Shown one piece after another: positions 9,025 through 16,218 of a DNA stretch of 64,000 bases. The notes under the pieces were generated by a model, which did not search any database, was not told the origin of the DNA, and was given only the letters and a program-made list of their open reading frames with translations. The DNA comes from Lachnospiraceae bacterium (GTDB lineage Bacteria > Bacillota > Clostridia > Lachnospirales > Lachnospiraceae): assembly GCA_015057425.1 (NCBI GenBank), contig SVEL01000003.1:62001-126000 (forward strand). Reading direction: 5' to 3'. Both the position numbers and the translations under genes were made by a program. Each line of letters begins with the position of its first letter. Positions within the stretch are counted from its first letter, which is position 1.

Positions 9025-10041
9025 ATGACTTTTGAAAAACTTATTGAACAGTTTATAAATTATGTTGAAGAAGAAAAAAACGGATTAACCTTTGTAACTT
9101 ACAAAAGAAAAATCTATGTTTTTTACGAGTACGTTGTTCTTGAATTACAGGCTAAAGATGTGAATTATCAAAGTATATTAACAGGTATAAAAGTAAATGA
9201 ACTGTTAAATTCGCTGGAGTATTATGTAAAAAATTATGATGTTAAATATGCGACAACCGCTTGGAATTATATATCGGTTGTTACTGTATTCTATCAGTAC
9301 ATTTATGAGGAATTTGGTTGGGAGAACAAGCTCTTTGAGAATAAGAGTGAAAAAGCGGAGCTTAACGTTGCTTATGATAATAAGATTAAAGAATTAAAAT
9401 TAAATAGAAAAGAGCAGGTACATCCATTGTCAGATGCAGAAGCCGAGCAACTTATTAATGCTTGTAATGAAAAGCTTTCTATTGCAGATGACGATGAAAT
9501 TCTTAACGGATACTATAATGGAGTTTTTGCTAATTACATATCTTCTCTTGCTTGTAAAATCATTTTGTTATTTGGTACGAAAAATAACGTAATAAATGAG
9601 TTGAAAATAACCGATTATAACGGACAGTTGAACAAATTAAAAATCAATGGTTTTTGGGTACATCTTCCTGATGAGTTATCGTTACAAATGCGGCGATATA
9701 TGAAAGTAAGGGATAAACTTATAGAAAATCCAAGCGATGACCGTTTGTTTGTTGATATTGCAAAAGAACGAGATAAAATTGATTATTCTAAAATGTTTAA
9801 TATTCTTAAAGAAGTTGTGGGACACAACAAAGGTATGGCGGTTGCAAAATATGGTATTATGCAAATGATACGTTCGGGAGTGCCATCCCATGTAATTAAA
9901 GAATTTACGGGTTATGCAAATGATGTTTACAATCATTGCTTAGAACTTGTAGATGAACAGGATGGCATTATGATGATGCGTGAAAAAAGCAAATTGTTGG
10001 ATGCAACATTTAGAAAATCGAAATTCTATGATATGTTATAG
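9025..10041 (+). CDS. Tyrosine-recombinase-like protein with degenerate active site
   Basis: 338 residues. The N-terminal half (1-110) resembles the SAM-like DNA-binding domain of phage integrases (TFEKLIEQFINYVEEEKNGLTFVTYKRKI). The C-terminal half keeps the fold outline but not the chemistry. The first catalytic arginine region reads LLFGTKNNVINELKI. The HxLR box is not recognisable. The usual LLGH becomes EFTGYAND, and only a tyrosine in DVYNHCLEL remains. It may be a DNA-binding, non-cleaving relative or a decaying integrase. It has its own promoter and a GAAAGGA site. It lies in a decayed part of the island. Confidence 0.6.
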   Translation: MTFEKLIEQFINYVEEEKNGLTFVTYKRKIYVFYEYVVLELQAKDVNYQSILTGIKVNELLNSLEYYVKNYDVKYATTAWNYISVVTVFYQYIYEEFGWENKLFENKSEKAELNVAYDNKIKELKLNRKEQVHPLSDAEAEQLINACNEKLSIADDDEILNGYYNGVFANYISSLACKIILLFGTKNNVINELKITDYNGQLNKLKINGFWVHLPDELSLQMRRYMKVRDKLIENPSDDRLFVDIAKERDKIDYSKMFNILKEVVGHNKGMAVAKYGIMQMIRSGVPSHVIKEFTGYANDVYNHCLELVDEQDGIMMMREKSKLLDATFRKSKFYDML

Positions 10042-10062
10042 TTAAAATTCAAAGGATAGGAG

Positions 10063-10854
10063 ATGTTTAAATTGAAAAGATATTTAATGGTATTTTTATG
10101 TGTATTGTGCTTACTTAATATTACCGCGTGTTCAAAAGAGGGCAATCAAGAAGAAAATATTGATACAAATCTATATGGTAACTTGGAAATCAAAAATGAT
10201 GTAGGAGAAGTGCTTATAACTATTGATGATATAAAAGCTGTAGAAATATCTACAGTAGTTGATGAAAATTCAAACAAAGAATATTATGTAGGGATTAGCT
10301 TTACTGATAATGGTACAACTAAATTTGCAAATATCACAAAAGAGAATATAGGAAAATCATTAAGTATTTATGTAGACGATGAACTGATTTCTCAGCCGAT
10401 GATAAATTCTGTTATTGAGGGCGGATATGCACAATTAACTGGTTACAGTAACTATGAGGAAGCAGAAAAATTAATGAATGCAATAAAAGGTTCAAAGGAT
10501 GATAAGACAACAGATGAACATATTTCGGGTGTAGTTAAGATTACAGAAAATGATGGCACTATATTGGTGGAAAGTTCGCAGATAGAATATGCAAGTATGG
10601 AGACACGTTCTATAGGTAAAGGTGGGTCAAATGTTCAAGTTATTGTACTATATTTCACAGAGGACGGGACATCAATAATGGAAAGCAAAACCAAGAAACT
10701 GATTGGAGAAGAAATTAATGTAGTTGTATATGGTGAGTTAGTACATTCTGTAATTTTGGATGAAGCAATAAAAAATGGAGAATTGATAATTGATACAATT
10801 GAAGATTATGGGAAAATGACAGAGGTTTGGAGCGAAATTCAAGATGGGAAATAG
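10063..10854 (+). CDS. Lipoprotein with two SecDF P1-head-like domains
   Basis: 263 residues with an N-terminal signal peptide and lipobox ITAC (cysteine near 23), so probably anchored to the outer face of the membrane. Residues about 75-145 (FTDNGTTKFANITKENIGK, ISQPMINSVIEGGYAQLTG) closely follow the P1-head subdomain of SecD. Residues about 185-260 look like a second, more diverged copy. It lacks the membrane segments of SecD, so it is not a translocase subunit. Start: AAAGGA fits the ATG, while AGGAG would instead serve a TTG nine bases downstream. It follows the recombinase-like gene by 21 bases. Its role is unknown. Confidence 0.7.
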   Translation: MFKLKRYLMVFLCVLCLLNITACSKEGNQEENIDTNLYGNLEIKNDVGEVLITIDDIKAVEISTVVDENSNKEYYVGISFTDNGTTKFANITKENIGKSLSIYVDDELISQPMINSVIEGGYAQLTGYSNYEEAEKLMNAIKGSKDDKTTDEHISGVVKITENDGTILVESSQIEYASMETRSIGKGGSNVQVIVLYFTEDGTSIMESKTKKLIGEEINVVVYGELVHSVILDEAIKNGELIIDTIEDYGKMTEVWSEIQDGK

Positions 10855-10908
10855 TTTAGTTGTATTTTAAAATGAATAAATGTAAATTTTTATTTTATCA
10901 TTTACAAA

Positions 10909-10945
10909 AGGTGTGTCAAAAAGTGCGTCAAAAAGTGACACACCT
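10909..10945. repeat. Inverted repeat with internal direct repeats
   Basis: AGGTGTGTCA (10909-10918) pairs with TGACACACCT (10936-10945). The loop holds two copies of a GTCAAAAAGTG unit. It is the first of three palindromic blocks in a 120-base gene-free stretch. Confidence 0.75.
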
Positions 10946-10962
10946 ATATAAATATCAGGGGG

Positions 10963-10984
10963 GTTAGGGGATTTTGCCCCTAAC
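10963..10984. repeat. Perfect hairpin GTTAGGGG/CCCCTAAC
   Basis: Eight-base perfect stem with loop ATTTTG. There is no T-run after it, so a simple terminator is unlikely. It abuts the next hairpin, sharing its final C. Confidence 0.75.
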
Positions 10985-11024
10985 TAGATGCATTTTGTGA
11001 TGGATATACAAAATGCGTATCTAG
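10984..11024. repeat. Long imperfect hairpin, candidate recombination or transfer site
   Basis: CTAGAT and CATTTTGT on the left pair with ACAAAATG and ATCTAG on the right, with a one-base against three-base bulge and a nine-base loop. Together with the two preceding palindromes this looks like a protein-binding site such as an oriT or recombination site rather than a transcription signal. The rest of 10855-11178 holds no confident gene. A short frame (about 11100-11190) ending in QKRVCKEGSFEQGI may be the remnant of a mobile-element gene. Confidence 0.55.
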
Positions 11025-11178
11025 CAAAAGACACCTAAAGAAATGTAAGTGACTTAGAAAATTTTTTCTCACCGGAAACATTGCTTTTTCCAATCCATAG
11101 TTGTATCATTAAGGCAAGAAGTCATAGATGACTTATCGGACGAAAAGATGCAGAAGCGAGTATGTAAGGAGGGAAGCT

Positions 11179-11373
11179 TTGAACAAGGAATTTGAACGCT
11201 GCTGCACATTCCTAGCCGAGATGATGGAGAAGTACGGAGCACTGGTTTTGCGAGACATCGCCGTAGAGATTCAGTATGAACCGGAAACTTGGTGTGATGA
11301 TGCAGAGGGAAAAAGACTTCGGTATGAGGCTTATGCAAGAAGATTGCTGAAACAGTTTGAGAAGGCAGCATAA
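11179..11373 (+). CDS. Small mobile-element-type hypothetical protein
   Basis: 64 residues from a TTG start at 11179 with AAGGAGGG just upstream; longer upstream starts lack a binding site. Charged and helical (MNKEFERCCTFLAEMMEKYG...). I recognise it only as the sort of small protein found near recombinase genes in Lachnospiraceae elements. No motif indicates a function. It is an isolated remnant with no clear partner here. Confidence 0.45.
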   Translation: MNKEFERCCTFLAEMMEKYGALVLRDIAVEIQYEPETWCDDAEGKRLRYEAYARRLLKQFEKAA

Positions 11374-11492
11374 GGATTACCGGTATCCTGCGAGAGTGGG
11401 ATGTATACATAAGATGGAGCGTTCAAAGTGAAATGATATAAAAACATTTTTAAAAAATTGGAAATAAGCGATGTGATAAAAGATAAACGGAA

Positions 11493-11519
11493 TGTGGGTA
11501 TATATTACCTACATTTTTT
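11493..11519 (+). terminator. Terminator-like hairpin
   Basis: TGTGGGTA (11493-11500) pairs with TACCTACA (11506-11513) through one G-T wobble and is followed by six T. It isolates the downstream AAA/protease operon from the remnant genes. Confidence 0.65.
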
Positions 11520-11576
11520 GCGTTTATAGGCGTTGTAATACATTAGATGAGTTATAAAAATATTACTTGAGATAAA

Positions 11577-11646
11577 TATCCCACAAACTAAAATAAAAAC
11601 AAAAGTGGGATAAAATGTTGACAAAACGCACGTATTTATATATTAT
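11577..11646 (+). promoter_or_regulatory. Promoter of the AAA-protease operon with adjacent inverted repeat
   Basis: -35 TTGACA (11618-11623), 17-base spacer, -10 TATTAT (11641-11646): a near-consensus promoter. Six bases upstream of the -35 ends a perfect inverted repeat TATCCCAC (11577-11584)/GTGGGATA (11605-11612), a possible operator or activator site. The rest of 11374-11689 has no gene. Confidence 0.75.
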
Positions 11647-11689
11647 ATAGATATCTCAAAAATTAAAAGAAAAAGAAAGAGTGAGAAAA

Positions 11690-12781
11690 ATGACTTATGA
11701 ATATGTGCCAAAATTAGTTAGAGCAGCAATTAATAATGATAAAAAGAATGTTGAGTCAATAGCGCTTCTTATGGGGCGTAAACTAAAAAAGGAAGCTCCG
11801 GATGTAGCGGCAGAAATAATGAAAATATTGGCATGTTCTAATACGGGAACGGATGTGATGAGAAGTATTGAGATGTCTCCGCTTCCGGTAGATAAAGAAA
11901 CTAGGAGCCAGTTGGTTAAGATTGAAGAACCTATTTCGTTAGAAGAACCGATACTTGAAGAGAGTGTTATGGAAGAATTGAATCATTTTTTGAGAGAAAG
12001 AGAGCTAATAGATAGATTTTTAGAAGAAGATATTGTGCCGTCTAATAGTATACTTTTACATGGCAGACCGGGAGTTGGAAAAACCTATATTGCAAAATGG
12101 CTTTCATATAAACTTAACATGCCAATTATTACATTGGATTTAGCAAATTCAATTTCGAGTTACTTGGGAAGAAGCGGACAGAATATAAAAAGTATTTTTC
12201 AATATGCAAAAGAGCAGAATGTTATATTGTTTTTGGACGAAATAGATGCAATAGCTAAGAGAAGAGATGATGCATCTGATTTGGGAGAATTAAAAAGACT
12301 TGTCAATGTATTGCTTAAAGAATTAGAAGAATGTCCAGTTACGTGTGTAGTTATAGGGGCGACGAATCATCCGGAATTATTGGATAAAGCGATATGGAGA
12401 CGATTCGATAGGAATATTGAAATTACTATGCCGGAATTTGAACAACGTCAACAGTTGATTGAGAGAGGATTAAGGGCTTATATCAAGGAAATAGACGAAG
12501 GAATTATTAAGATTCTTGTTGATGGAACAAATGGTGTTTCGGCAGCTGATTTATGCAAGATGTGTGAGCATATAAAGAGAAAAACTATAATTTATTCAGA
12601 GCAATCAACAGCTGTATTGGCGTTAAAAGAGTATTGTGAGTATGCAGGATTGAAGACCAAAGAACAAAAAATAGCAATTTGTAAGTCGTTAAAAGAAAAC
12701 TGCGGTAAGATTTCGGTAAAAAGAATCTCGGAATTAACGGGTATACCAACTTCTTCTGTAGATAGATACTTAAAGGAGTGA
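11690..12781 (+). CDS. AAA ATPase of an IetA-like defence pair
   Basis: 363 residues. The N-terminal helical region (1-110) is unassigned. The AAA core has Walker A GRPGVGKT (125-132), Walker B LFLDEID near 180, a sensor-1 ATNHP and the arginine-rich RRFDRN. The C-terminal segment (KISVKRISELTGIPTSSVDRYL) resembles a small helix-turn-helix. The ATG at 11690 was preferred over an in-frame GTG nine bases upstream; either is possible. It is followed four bases later by a subtilisin-like protease. An ATPase-S8 protease pair is the architecture of IetAS, known as a plasmid-interference and anti-phage module. The ATPase is expected to gate or deliver substrates to the protease; that is inference. 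Confidence 0.85.
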   Translation: MTYEYVPKLVRAAINNDKKNVESIALLMGRKLKKEAPDVAAEIMKILACSNTGTDVMRSIEMSPLPVDKETRSQLVKIEEPISLEEPILEESVMEELNHFLRERELIDRFLEEDIVPSNSILLHGRPGVGKTYIAKWLSYKLNMPIITLDLANSISSYLGRSGQNIKSIFQYAKEQNVILFLDEIDAIAKRRDDASDLGELKRLVNVLLKELEECPVTCVVIGATNHPELLDKAIWRRFDRNIEITMPEFEQRQQLIERGLRAYIKEIDEGIIKILVDGTNGVSAADLCKMCEHIKRKTIIYSEQSTAVLALKEYCEYAGLKTKEQKIAICKSLKENCGKISVKRISELTGIPTSSVDRYLKE

Positions 12782-12785
12782 TTTG

Positions 12786-15074
12786 ATGAAAGATGCTGGA
12801 AAACATCCTATTTTAGCAAATGGTCAGTATTATATACAACCTCTGGTGAAAAAGACAGGTGGTGGATACTCGAACTTGCCACACGAATATGTGGAAGCTA
12901 AAGAGAGATTATGTGCAGACATTGAAAAAATACAAGAGGCATTTGAAAAACATGATGAGATTTTTGTCTCAAGCAAAGTTGTGTGCATACGCTTGGAACC
13001 TAAATACGAAGCGAAGTCTTATGCACCGACATCGTTGGTAGCGGATTCGAGGATGCGGTTGATAGGAGGACGAAAGTATACTATAGACGAGAAAAATAAT
13101 ACAAAAGGAAAGATGTATTTTGTAAGAACAACAAAAGAAGAATTAGAAGAGTTAAAGAGTAAATTTACTTCTGGGAGAAAAGACAATGTTAAAAAATGGA
13201 AAGAACAAGTCTGTACAATTAAAAGTATAGATTTATTACGCCCAGAAGAAAAGACTATGGGATTTCCTGATGGATGGGAAAATGGAACAGTAGAGGTAGT
13301 AATCCATCCTCTTGATACGGATAGAGAGCAAGCTATAAATGGATTTTTTGAGACGACACAATTAGAAAAAGATAAGGCTGCGATACGTACTTATGAAGAT
13401 GGACTTACATTTGTGTGTATTAATATGGATAAAGAATCTGTAAAACGAGCAGGAAAGTATAATCCGTTAAGAAGTATTAAGCCTATGTATGATAATTGGG
13501 AAGAACAATTGCGTGCAGGATATATGGTTGCACCTGCTCCTCAGCTTCCGGAAATGATTATGAAGTCTAATATTAAAGTAGGTGTTTTTGATGGAGGAGT
13601 AAAATCGGGTACACGTTTGTTGGATCCATATGTAACTAATTATGACATGGTCGATGATACAGCGGTGGAAAATGCACAAGATCATGCATCAGGAGTGTGT
13701 GGAGCAATTCTTTACGGAACAAATTTGCGTGGTAAAACGGAGAAGGATAAAGTTGAAAATCCGGTTGTGTCCGTAGAATCATTTAGAGTATTTCCGACAA
13801 AAAAGACAGGAGATGCAGAGGCGGATTGGCAAATGTATACCACCATAGATGTGATAGAAAAGGTTGTTTCGGAACGGAGGGATATAAAGTTATTTAATCT
13901 GTCAATGGGTCCAAGAGGTGCAATTATAGATGATGAGATAAATAGGTTTACATATGTTTGTGATAAACTTACATATGATGTGGAAGAAGATGAGGTAAAT
14001 CCTTTATTTTGCGTGGCAGCAGGGAATGATGGAACATTCGAAACACCTATGAATAGAATTCAGTCACCTGCTGATATGGTAAATGGACTTGCTGTGGGGG
14101 CTTATACTATTTCTTCTTTGGGAGATAAATATAGGGCTGCTTATAGTTGTGTAGGGCCAGGAAGGGAAGGCGCTAAAATAAAACCAGATATTTTAGAGTT
14201 TGGTGGTAGTGTCGATATGCCGTTTATAACTTCAAAAACAGGTAATGAAATAACGGGTACACTTGGGACTAGTTTAGCAGCACCTGTAGTTGCTGGAAAA
14301 ATCGGAAGACTTATGGCAGCGTCAGATCACATTGTTCCACATTTGGGTCGAGCATTAATAATTCATAATGCGGAAAATGATGGCCTTGAAGGGAATAATG
14401 AGAATGGATTCGGATTTTGCACCTTAGAAGTTGATGATTTGTTGAATTGTACAGACAACAAAGTGACGATTCTTTATGAGGGAGAAATAACATCATCTGC
14501 GACAGTTAGACTTCCTGTATTTATGCCTGAAGTAAATGAGATTCGAGGAAAAGCAAACATTAGATGGACAATTTGTACGGTGGTTAATCCAAATCTTAAT
14601 GATCCAGATGCTTATACAAATAATTGCATAGAAGATACTTTTTATCCGAATGAAATGAGATTTCCATTTAGAAAACCAGGATGTAGTGAGAAAAAAATAA
14701 ATCTTCTAGATCCTAGTGGAATTGAAATGGCTAGGCATCTAATTAATGAAGGGTATATAAAGTCCGATTTGCCAGTATCTAAGCCTGCAAAAAGAAATTT
14801 TGCTGAAGCTGATTTGAGAAATAGTGATTTTAAATGGGATACCATTATACGTAAAGAAGCTTCTATGTATTGTAGTTCATTATTGAATCCGTTTATTTCA
14901 TTGCATGCAATTGGTCGCGATTCCTATGAACATGAAAAGATTAAATACTTTGTGATTATAACGGTAAACGTGCCAAGGTTTAAAGGTAGTTTATATGACC
15001 ATATTGTGCAGACGTATAATAATCTTACTCCGATACAAATTCAGAATGTAAATAGAGTAATGACACAAGTATGA
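12786..15074 (+). CDS. Subtilisin-like serine protease (S8) of an IetS-like defence pair
   Basis: 762 residues with no signal peptide, so cytoplasmic. A unique N-terminal region (1-260) leads into a subtilase domain (about 263-515) with an intact triad: D269 in VGVFDGG, H300 in DHASGVCG and S496 in GTSLAAP. A C-terminal region (about 515-762) follows. Start: ATG at 12786 with AAGGAG seven bases upstream, inside the end of the ATPase gene, implying translational coupling. An intracellular active S8 protease next to an AAA ATPase in an island is typical of IetAS-type immunity, where activation would presumably cause abortive infection. The trigger and the target are unknown. Confidence 0.87.
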   Translation: MKDAGKHPILANGQYYIQPLVKKTGGGYSNLPHEYVEAKERLCADIEKIQEAFEKHDEIFVSSKVVCIRLEPKYEAKSYAPTSLVADSRMRLIGGRKYTIDEKNNTKGKMYFVRTTKEELEELKSKFTSGRKDNVKKWKEQVCTIKSIDLLRPEEKTMGFPDGWENGTVEVVIHPLDTDREQAINGFFETTQLEKDKAAIRTYEDGLTFVCINMDKESVKRAGKYNPLRSIKPMYDNWEEQLRAGYMVAPAPQLPEMIMKSNIKVGVFDGGVKSGTRLLDPYVTNYDMVDDTAVENAQDHASGVCGAILYGTNLRGKTEKDKVENPVVSVESFRVFPTKKTGDAEADWQMYTTIDVIEKVVSERRDIKLFNLSMGPRGAIIDDEINRFTYVCDKLTYDVEEDEVNPLFCVAAGNDGTFETPMNRIQSPADMVNGLAVGAYTISSLGDKYRAAYSCVGPGREGAKIKPDILEFGGSVDMPFITSKTGNEITGTLGTSLAAPVVAGKIGRLMAASDHIVPHLGRALIIHNAENDGLEGNNENGFGFCTLEVDDLLNCTDNKVTILYEGEITSSATVRLPVFMPEVNEIRGKANIRWTICTVVNPNLNDPDAYTNNCIEDTFYPNEMRFPFRKPGCSEKKINLLDPSGIEMARHLINEGYIKSDLPVSKPAKRNFAEADLRNSDFKWDTIIRKEASMYCSSLLNPFISLHAIGRDSYEHEKIKYFVIITVNVPRFKGSLYDHIVQTYNNLTPIQIQNVNRVMTQV

Positions 15075-15088
15075 TAAGTAAGAAGGTT

Positions 15089-15107
15089 GGCGGTCAAGAT
15101 GGCCGCC
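15089..15107 (+). terminator. Weak GC-rich hairpin between protease and DUF4238 genes
   Basis: GGCGGTC (15089-15095) pairs with GGCCGCC (15101-15107) with one wobble, followed by ATTTT. It is too weak a T-run for a full stop and may attenuate expression of the third gene. Confidence 0.4.
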
Positions 15108-15194
15108 ATTTTCTGGTTGAATACAGGTTGGAACAGTGATACAATTCTGTTGGGACAAAAAGCTTTGTGGATTTTGATAAAGGAGCGAGATAGT

Positions 15195-16190
15195 ATGGCT
15201 GAAAAAGTAAAAAATGAACATTATGTTCCGCAGAGATATTTGAAGCATTTTGCAAATGGTGAAAATTTTTTTGTGTTTGATAAAGAAAAGACGGAAAAAA
15301 GACCGGGAAATGTTGGAGATTATGCTTGTGAGAGATACTTTTATGATGTTGACTTTGATGCTTTAAAAAGAGAAAAGATGGAACAAGATTCAAATTTCGA
15401 ATTTGATCCGGAGATGGAACGGATAATGCAAACAATTGATCTTCAACACATAGAGCATTGGTTCGGTCAAAATGTTGAGACATGGTTATTTGATCCTATT
15501 AGTAAAATAATATCAACATATGTTATGACTAATCCAAAGAATATAGAAAATATGGTTGCGATTACAGATAATGATATGAATCATATTTCGTTGTACTTGG
15601 CAATTCAAATGATTAGATCTAAAGAGTTCAGAGAAAATATAAAAGAAATGTATGAAAGATTACCGTTATTACTTATGAAAAAAATTGCAAAGACGGATGA
15701 AGAAAGGGAATATATTAATTCGATAGAATTAGAAATAAAAAATAAAAATCATTTGAAATTGTTTCATGCTCAATTTCTGATGGATGAGGAAATGGTATCG
15801 GATATTGCTGTTCGTTTGAGAAGTAAAATTTGGGTCATAGGTTACAATAAGACAGATATTCCATTTATTACTTCAGACAATCCAGTGGTTAAATATGGTC
15901 ATTCTGGATTTAATGGTATAAATAGTAAAGGTATTGAAATAGCATTTCCTATAAGTCCGAAGTTGATTTTGATATTGGCGGATATTGAAGAATTTGGTAG
16001 ATTGCTACCTTTTCATAATCACTTTGTGGAAATCCCGTCTGAAAAAGTGCATTACTATAATTCTTTACAGGTAATACAAAGTTACAGATACGTATTTAGT
16101 AAGCGAGATGAGTGGGAGTTTGTAGAAAAAATGTTGAAGGATAATCCGAAATTAAAGGATATTAAACACAAGAGATTTTTGATGTCATGA
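15195..16190 (+). CDS. DUF4238 domain protein, third gene of the defence operon
   Basis: 331 residues. The opening KNEHYVPQRYLKHFANGENFFVFDKEK is the hallmark of DUF4238, and a later SDNPV motif (TSDNPVVKYG) is also typical. The ATG at 15195 has AAAGGAG nine bases upstream; a longer frame reaches back into the intergenic hairpin but has no binding site. DUF4238 proteins are common in defence islands and mobile elements; the activity is unproven, though a nuclease-like or toxin role has been suspected by context. Here it follows the AAA-protease pair by 120 bases and precedes the integrase, so it is either a third component or an independent accessory. Confidence 0.8.
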   Translation: MAEKVKNEHYVPQRYLKHFANGENFFVFDKEKTEKRPGNVGDYACERYFYDVDFDALKREKMEQDSNFEFDPEMERIMQTIDLQHIEHWFGQNVETWLFDPISKIISTYVMTNPKNIENMVAITDNDMNHISLYLAIQMIRSKEFRENIKEMYERLPLLLMKKIAKTDEEREYINSIELEIKNKNHLKLFHAQFLMDEEMVSDIAVRLRSKIWVIGYNKTDIPFITSDNPVVKYGHSGFNGINSKGIEIAFPISPKLILILADIEEFGRLLPFHNHFVEIPSEKVHYYNSLQVIQSYRYVFSKRDEWEFVEKMLKDNPKLKDIKHKRFLMS

Positions 16191-16218
16191 AAATCAATTT
16201 TTTACGAGGAGGTATCCC

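Noticed and set aside
7921-11037. Nine-base direct repeat AGACACCTA at 7921-7929 and 11029-11037, possibly flanking a nested element.
   Set aside because: A nine-base match in several kilobases of AT-rich DNA is likely by chance, and no terminal inverted repeats or active transposase support it.
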